Assembly (NCBI RefSeq): GCF_001436695.1 | Contig: NZ_AYZG01000051.1 | Coordinates: 148,211-212,210 of the forward strand | Direction: 5' to 3' | Length of the DNA: 64,000 nt | Source of the DNA: Lactobacillus taiwanensis DSM 21401 | GTDB lineage: Bacteria > Bacillota > Bacilli > Lactobacillales > Lactobacillaceae | The notes under the pieces: model-generated | What the model saw: only the letters and a program-made list of their open reading frames with translations | What the model was told of the DNA's origin: nothing | Database searches by the model: none | In this document: in pieces, positions 60,372 to 64,000 of the stretch | Numbering within the stretch: the first letter of the stretch is position 1 | Layout: each line of letters begins with the position of its first letter | Translations under genes and position numbers: made by a program

Positions 60372-60995
60372 TTATTCGAATTTAGGTTGCCATTCTGGAT
60401 CATTATTTGCATCAAAGCACATTGTAATTTGTTCTTTAGTATTTCTACCAAGCGAAAGATGTGGCAAGTTATTTAAAGAAAAATAATTACAAGCATCTGT
60501 TTCATCATTTGGCGTAAACTTTCCACTAATTTCCTTACATAAATAAAATATTTTCGTAATATTAGTCGCAATAACAGGCTTATTATGATGATTTCGATCT
60601 TGCACTGCAATAATCTTAATCGGTTCTACTATTCTTCCCGCTTCTTCACGAGCTTCTTTAACACAATTCTGGGCAGTCGTTTGATCATAATCATTCCAGC
60701 CACCAGGCAATGACCACTCCTGTGTCTTTTTTTCACGAACAAGCAATATTCTATTATCTTTAAAAATTGCAGCTCGTGTATCAATTTTTGGAGTTTGATA
60801 ACCCTCATCTCCTAAGAAAAGTGTCTTAAGTTTTTCTTTCGGAATTCCAGTTCTAGCCGACATCATTTCACCAGCGATTCGCCGAATCTCTTCATAACGT
60901 TCACGATCAAACACATCGTGACCATAGTGTAAACCTGCTTGAGCTAAACTTTGTAAATCCATCGCCCAATTTGCAATTTGATCATTTGTCTTCAT
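60372..60995 (-). CDS. Nudix hydrolase with N-terminal helical domain
   Basis: Nudix enzymes cleave nucleoside diphosphates linked to another moiety. The 207 residues have the helical NUDIX N-terminal domain (about 1-65, LQSLAQAGLHYGHDVFDRERYEEI). The catalytic domain follows, with the Nudix box GGWNDYDQTTAQNCVKEARE then EAG (about 97-120). The first Glu of G-x5-E is Gln and the box Arg is Lys, while the metal-binding REEAG core is kept. This subfamily often acts on ADP-ribose or similar. The start follows the broken LysR gene region; ribosome site AGGTGATTAAAG. Substrate unknown. Confidence 0.85.
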   Translation of the reverse strand: MKTNDQIANWAMDLQSLAQAGLHYGHDVFDRERYEEIRRIAGEMMSARTGIPKEKLKTLFLGDEGYQTPKIDTRAAIFKDNRILLVREKKTQEWSLPGGWNDYDQTTAQNCVKEAREEAGRIVEPIKIIAVQDRNHHNKPVIATNITKIFYLCKEISGKFTPNDETDACNYFSLNNLPHLSLGRNTKEQITMCFDANNDPEWQPKFE

Positions 60996-61025
60996 TCTTT
61001 AATCACCTAAAATTTTATAGTTAAA

Positions 61026-61625
61026 CTAATGACTAGCAATATAGTCTTGTAATTCGCCTAGCTTATCGATTTTAAAAGTAAAAACTTGCATGCCTAATTT
61101 CTTTGCTGCATTAGTGTTTGCCTTTAAATCATCAATATATAAACTTTCTTCTGGCTTTAACATATAACGAGCAAGCAATTTTTCATAGATTCTTCTATCT
61201 GGCTTCATTAACTTTTCTTGCGCTGAAAAAACATAACCGTCAAAATAATTACCCATTTCAGAATCTTTGACAAAATTGGCAAACTTCATCCCTGTATTAG
61301 ACAAACCATAAATCTTGTAGCCATCTTTACGCAATTGCTCAATATAATTAAAAACTGGTTCATAAAAATCTATATTTTCTGGCCAAGTTTCCATAATTTG
61401 ATTAACTTTTTTCTTTAAATTATCCGGAACCCGATTAATAAAAATATTTGTAGCTTGTTTTTCATCGATCTTACCAGCGTCAATCTCTGACCATTCTTTT
61501 GATTCAAAAATAGTTTTTCTTAATAAGTCATGCTCCTGGCGATTTAATTCATAATGATTCAAAATCTCATCAGAATTATAATTCATAATTACGTTGCCAA
61601 AATCAAAAACAATATTTTTTAGCAT
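61026..61625 (-). CDS. HAD-superfamily hydrolase
   Basis: A HAD phosphatase with a helical cap (about 15-85). Motif I is VFDFGNVI (6-13; the first Asp is the nucleophile, though the usual DxD second Asp is Gly). Motif II is LSNTG and motif IV SLYIDDLKANTNAA (two Asp residues for Mg2+). With Asp then Gly in motif I, the activity may differ from classic phosphatases. 199 residues from the ATG at 61625, which follows GAGGG by about 7 bases. It precedes the Nudix gene by 31 bases, so the two may be one operon. Confidence 0.86.
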   Translation of the reverse strand: MLKNIVFDFGNVIMNYNSDEILNHYELNRQEHDLLRKTIFESKEWSEIDAGKIDEKQATNIFINRVPDNLKKKVNQIMETWPENIDFYEPVFNYIEQLRKDGYKIYGLSNTGMKFANFVKDSEMGNYFDGYVFSAQEKLMKPDRRIYEKLLARYMLKPEESLYIDDLKANTNAAKKLGMQVFTFKIDKLGELQDYIASH

Positions 61626-61837
61626 TCGATTGCCCTCTATCATTCATAATCTATAACTAAAATATGCGCTTTTAATAAAAATCTTGCAAGAAACTGCCTA
61701 ACTTGTATATAATATTTCAGCACTTTACTTTTACTATAATTATTATCCCATTAATGATGATTGGCTATTAATAAATTGATGCAGATAAAGTTTTGTTATA
61801 ATTATTAAAGCTAGCTTATTTATTAGAGGAGTAACTC

Positions 61838-62521
61838 ATGCTAAGAAATCCCAGAAAACACAATTTCGATCAATTTTCAGATCAAGAAAAAGAAAAATTA
61901 AACAACGTTAAAAAAGAATTAATTGAAGCTCAAAAAAATGAGCCTGAAAGTCTACGGGAACACTTGCAAGCTTTTAATGATGGTGTAATGGCAATCATCA
62001 TTACAATTATTGTTTTAGAAATTCAGCCTGCACTGCATGAAGTTCATTATCAACAGTTCATCAATAATATTATCGTCTTTCTAATCACTTTTTTTATTGT
62101 GGCAGACTTTTGGTATGATCTGCACTTAGCATTTTCTTACTACATTTTTAAGCCATCAAAAACAATTGCTATTTTAGACTTCTTTTTCTTAGCTGACTTG
62201 TCGCTTTTACCAGTCATGACAAAATGGATTATGGCAGAAACTTCTACTTTTGCTGTAGCAAATTTTGGAATTGTATTTTTAATTGCTAAGATTTTAGAAT
62301 ATTTAATTCAATATTTTGGAGCTAGAAAAACAGCTAAATATTCGCAAATAATGAACATTATTATAAGTCGATCCTTAATTAGAAAAATGTTCATAACTTT
62401 ATTCTTGAATATTATACTAATTGTCTTATCATTGTTTAATGCTAAATTAGCAATGATATTATATCTAGTTATTCCAGTTATTTCATTCCTATTCCCAGTC
62501 AAACGCACTAAAATAATGTAA
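61838..62521 (+). CDS. TMEM175/DUF1211 family potassium-channel-like protein
   Basis: Bacterial TMEM175 proteins are K+-permeable channels with six helices. This 227-residue protein has a soluble helix (about 1-45) and then the first-helix motif REHLQAFNDGVMAIIITIIV, where AFxDGV is the signature. Five further hydrophobic segments follow. F-N-D replaces the usual F-S-D of bacterial members. A GAGGAG ribosome site lies upstream. It converges with the Cys-rich gene at 62574 and shares a terminator. Intact. Confidence 0.87.
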   Translation: MLRNPRKHNFDQFSDQEKEKLNNVKKELIEAQKNEPESLREHLQAFNDGVMAIIITIIVLEIQPALHEVHYQQFINNIIVFLITFFIVADFWYDLHLAFSYYIFKPSKTIAILDFFFLADLSLLPVMTKWIMAETSTFAVANFGIVFLIAKILEYLIQYFGARKTAKYSQIMNIIISRSLIRKMFITLFLNIILIVLSLFNAKLAMILYLVIPVISFLFPVKRTKIM

Positions 62522-62523
62522 TC

Positions 62524-62573
62524 AAAAAGGCACTAGTAGACTCATCTCTGTAAAAAATCTACTAGTGCTTTTT
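62524..62573. terminator. Bidirectional terminator shared by TMEM175 and Cys-rich genes
   Basis: AAAAAGGCACTAGTAGA and TCTACTAGTGCTTTTT make a long stem with one bulge and A/T runs on both sides. It starts 3 bases after the TMEM175 stop and ends beside the Cys-rich stop. Confidence 0.88.
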
Positions 62574-62726
62574 CTATCTATTCTTATCTTGTTCCTTGCA
62601 GTGGCTCTTGCATACGCATTCCTTGTCATTCACCATTTTGCAATGACAAATACCATCTTTTCCAGCGCAAGGACAACCTTTCTGACAATTCATTCCTTTG
62701 TGACAATATTCATTTTTCATTTTCAT
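62574..62726 (-). CDS. Small Cys-rich, metallothionein-like protein
   Basis: This 50-residue gene encodes nine Cys and three His: C8, H9, C14, C18, C20, C27, H28, C29, C37, C39, H42 and C43. Three Cys-x-Cys pairs (CPC, CHC, CVC) are the hallmark of metallothioneins, which bind Zn, Cu or Cd through thiolates. There is no signal peptide, so it should be cytoplasmic. A GAGG site lies 2 bases from the first ATG and 8 from the second (62720), either of which may start it. Its terminator is shared with the TMEM175 gene and a promoter precedes it. I do not know an established family; function is inferred from composition. Confidence 0.78.
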   Translation of the reverse strand: MKMKNEYCHKGMNCQKGCPCAGKDGICHCKMVNDKECVCKSHCKEQDKNR

Positions 62727-62737
62727 CGCCTCTATAG

Positions 62738-62769
62738 TATATTATGTTCGCAATATTCCACTTTAGCAA
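62738..62769 (-). promoter_or_regulatory. Promoter of the Cys-rich gene with an inverted repeat
   Basis: On the minus strand TTGCTA (62764-62769) and CATAAT (62741-62746) are 17 bp apart. ATATT and AATAT flank the -10 in inverted order (62739-62743 and 62752-62756), with GCGAACAT between. This resembles the general style of ArsR-type metal-sensor operators, but no sensor gene is nearby. Confidence 0.45.
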
Positions 62770-62789
62770 ATTTTCTATACTAAGAACAA

Positions 62790-63556
62790 CTAATCATATT
62801 GCTTCACTATCTCTTTTAATTGTTTAAGATAGCTTTCTTTTAATTCACCAGGATAAATAATTTTTACATTACTACCCATGCTTCATATTGCTTAAAACTA
62901 GCTACTAACTCTTTTCTATTAATTAAACTATCTTGACTAATAGCTATTGCAACTTTTTGAAATTTATCTAGTTTTAAAATCTTCCAAGTTGCTGATTTTT
63001 CATTATAAGCATGACAGAACCAATTTTCTGCTTGAAAAAATAGATCCAATAATTGGAAATTTTGCTCTTTATTTGAATTTTGCGCACTTTGCACATTAAT
63101 TTGCCTAATATTAATACAAGCATCAATTAAAGTTTCAAAGTACTTTACCTTATTCAAACTAGGTTGACTATTAAAATGAACTACTTTATCTTGAAGTTTA
63201 ATCTGTTCTTGTAGTCTATACGATAAACTTTTAAGTAATTTCTGCTTAATTTGATTATATTCATTACTGTAAGGAGTAGTAGAAATCTTTTTAATTGCTT
63301 CTAAGGCAAAGAAAATTGCATTTATTTCTTGCGTATTAAATCTAATTGGCGTTAGAAGTTTATTATTAGTTAAGTGATAACCGCCTTGACGACCTGCTTG
63401 CGTATAAAATGACAACCCCAATTGCTCTAAATCTGTAATATCACGCAATGCTGTTCTTTCTGAAATTGAAAAGTGATCTTCTAACTCCTTTAAATGAAAT
63501 ATTTTCTTGTCACTCAAATAAATTAATTCTTGATTTAGTCTTTCTGATTTTTTCAT
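62790..63556 (-). pseudogene. HTH-11/WYL regulator paralogue with deleted C-terminal domain
   Basis: This is a paralogue of the regulator at 18811: the first 225 residues align throughout (MKKSERLNQEL, FHLKELEDHFSISERTALRD, GGYHLTNNKLLTPIRFNTQE). After FKQYEAWVVM the frame stops. In the next frame the gene resumes with SNVKIIYPGELKESYLKQLK to EIVKQYD (stop at 62790). In the intact paralogue about 60 residues of the WYL/C-terminal domain lie between these points. So a deletion removed that domain and shifted the frame. DNA binding might survive; ligand response should not. Confidence 0.85.
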
Positions 63557-63569
63557 AATTTCAATTTAT

Positions 63570-63583
63570 TCCGTCAAAAATGT
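63570..63583. promoter_or_regulatory. Candidate regulator site between divergent genes, paralogue of 19761
   Basis: CGTCA-AAAA-TGTCA lies between the truncated regulator and the PNPOx-like gene. It matches the TGTCA-AAAAA-TGTCA at the first locus in position and sequence except one base and one spacer base. TATATA/TATAAA about 15 bases on may serve as the -10. Confidence 0.55.
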
Positions 63584-63640
63584 CAGTATTTTCTTATATA
63601 AAAATTCTACTGGATAAAAACGACAAGAAAGGATTTAATT

Positions 63641-64000
63641 ATGATAGACATTTTAAATAATCATACAAGTAATCAGGAGTTTTTAGATTTTGCAGTAAAT
63701 CAAATCCATAATGTTGATATAGTAACAACTCATCAGGGCGAACCAAGTGCACAAGTATGTGATTTATTGCTTAATAAAAACGGCAAATTATATATTGCTA
63801 CTTCTAGCCAAAATCCATTCTTTCAAGACTTAATTAATCAGCCAAAAGTTATCATCAACGGTTATAAGGGAAACGGCACGATAGATTCTTGTGGCTTTTC
63901 AATTAGAGGAACAATTAAAAATATTAATCACCAATACATAGACGAAATTTTCGAAAAGAATACCTATCTTAACGAAATTTATGCAGATGATATTGAAGCT
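63641..64000 (+). CDS. PNPOx-like FMN-binding protein, N-terminal 120 residues (cut by window edge)
   Basis: The open frame continues to the window end. It starts MIDILNNHTSNQEFLDFAVN with AAAGGA 8 bases upstream. It then shows the split-barrel FMN-binding pattern: GEPSAQVCDLLLNKNGKLYI followed by ATSSQNPFFQDLINQP and GFSIRGTIKNI. The last visible residues (TYLNEIYADDIEA) match the tail kept in the deleted copy at 19830. This is therefore the intact version of that gene. A flavin-dependent reductase is likely; the substrate is unknown. The remainder lies outside the window. Confidence 0.82.
   Translation, partial: MIDILNNHTSNQEFLDFAVNQIHNVDIVTTHQGEPSAQVCDLLLNKNGKLYIATSSQNPFFQDLINQPKVIINGYKGNGTIDSCGFSIRGTIKNINHQYIDEIFEKNTYLNEIYADDIEA

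Noticed and set aside
62565-62783. Plus-strand 72-codon hydrophobic frame
   Set aside because: It is the antisense shadow of the Cys-rich gene. The minus-strand frame has a ribosome site, promoter and terminator.
1-64000. CRISPR arrays, restriction-modification, prophage or insertion sequences
   Set aside because: No regularly spaced repeats, cas, methylase, phage structural, integrase or transposase genes were found. The three Fic loci and the DUF4143 ATPase do not form a recognisable defence cluster.

Overview
The window is AT-rich, Gram-positive (Firmicutes) chromosomal DNA with strong Shine-Dalgarno sites. It looks like a host-associated Lactobacillus: parE/plsY, a gut-type beta-glucuronidase, BrnQ under a T-box, MgtA under an M-box, and many small stress and sugar-linked enzymes. 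From memory of such proteins I favour the L. gasseri/johnsonii group; this is inference, not a database result. I saw no tRNA, rRNA, CRISPR array, prophage or transposase.

Layout. 1-13 kb: parE (cut by the window edge), plsY, a sugar acetyltransferase, aldo/keto reductase, ABC exporter with a frameshifted permease, a Bax-inhibitor-1-type membrane protein, amidohydrolase, rarA, two GNATs, a luciferase-like oxidoreductase and a DUF4143 ATPase. 14-20 kb: a nonsense-mutated SugE-type guanidinium exporter, a microbial PARG-like macrodomain protein, a quinone-reductase-like flavoprotein with a textbook MerR-type promoter, ogt, fetAB, and a WYL regulator divergent from a deleted FMN-oxidase gene. 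20-24 kb: FMN riboswitch and rib operon, with ribD and ribH frameshifted. 24-32 kb: NADH oxidase, a run of broken genes, an RpiR regulator, sugar/oxidoreductase genes. 32-41 kb: decapitated ABC exporter, mgtA with M-box, broken uvrA2-like gene, twice-frameshifted MerR gene, intact gusA. 41-53 kb: three Fic-family loci, an ABC/LytTR/DUF3021 operon, tpx, an M20 peptidase, a decayed sufC and FtsX mosaic, brnQ with T-box. 53-64 kb: DUF4097 protein, three broken dehydrogenase genes, a CiaRH/ArlRS-like two-component system with a PepSY protein, nonsense-mutated LysR, Nudix, HAD, TMEM175 channel, an unannotated 50-residue Cys-rich metallothionein-like gene, and a second WYL-regulator/FMN-oxidase module.

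The dominant theme is selective decay. About two dozen of roughly 75 loci carry frameshifts, in-frame stops or deletions. They are nearly all accessory enzymes, regulators or vitamin genes; housekeeping genes are intact. Because many lesions are base substitutions to TAG, TGA or TAA, or clean deletions, sequencing error cannot explain most of them.

Most notable observations: (1) two paralogous WYL-regulator/PNPOx-like divergent modules that have decayed reciprocally, one keeping only the regulator and the other only the enzyme; (2) two near-identical MerR-type 19-bp-spacer promoters 24 kb apart, with the only visible MerR gene broken; (3) the Cys-rich small protein with three CxC motifs; (4) an 8-bp tandem repeat whose third copy puts a VOC-family start codon out of frame; (5) a 24-bp perfect palindrome over the fic start codon. 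I did not find a convincing new multi-gene defence or secretion system.
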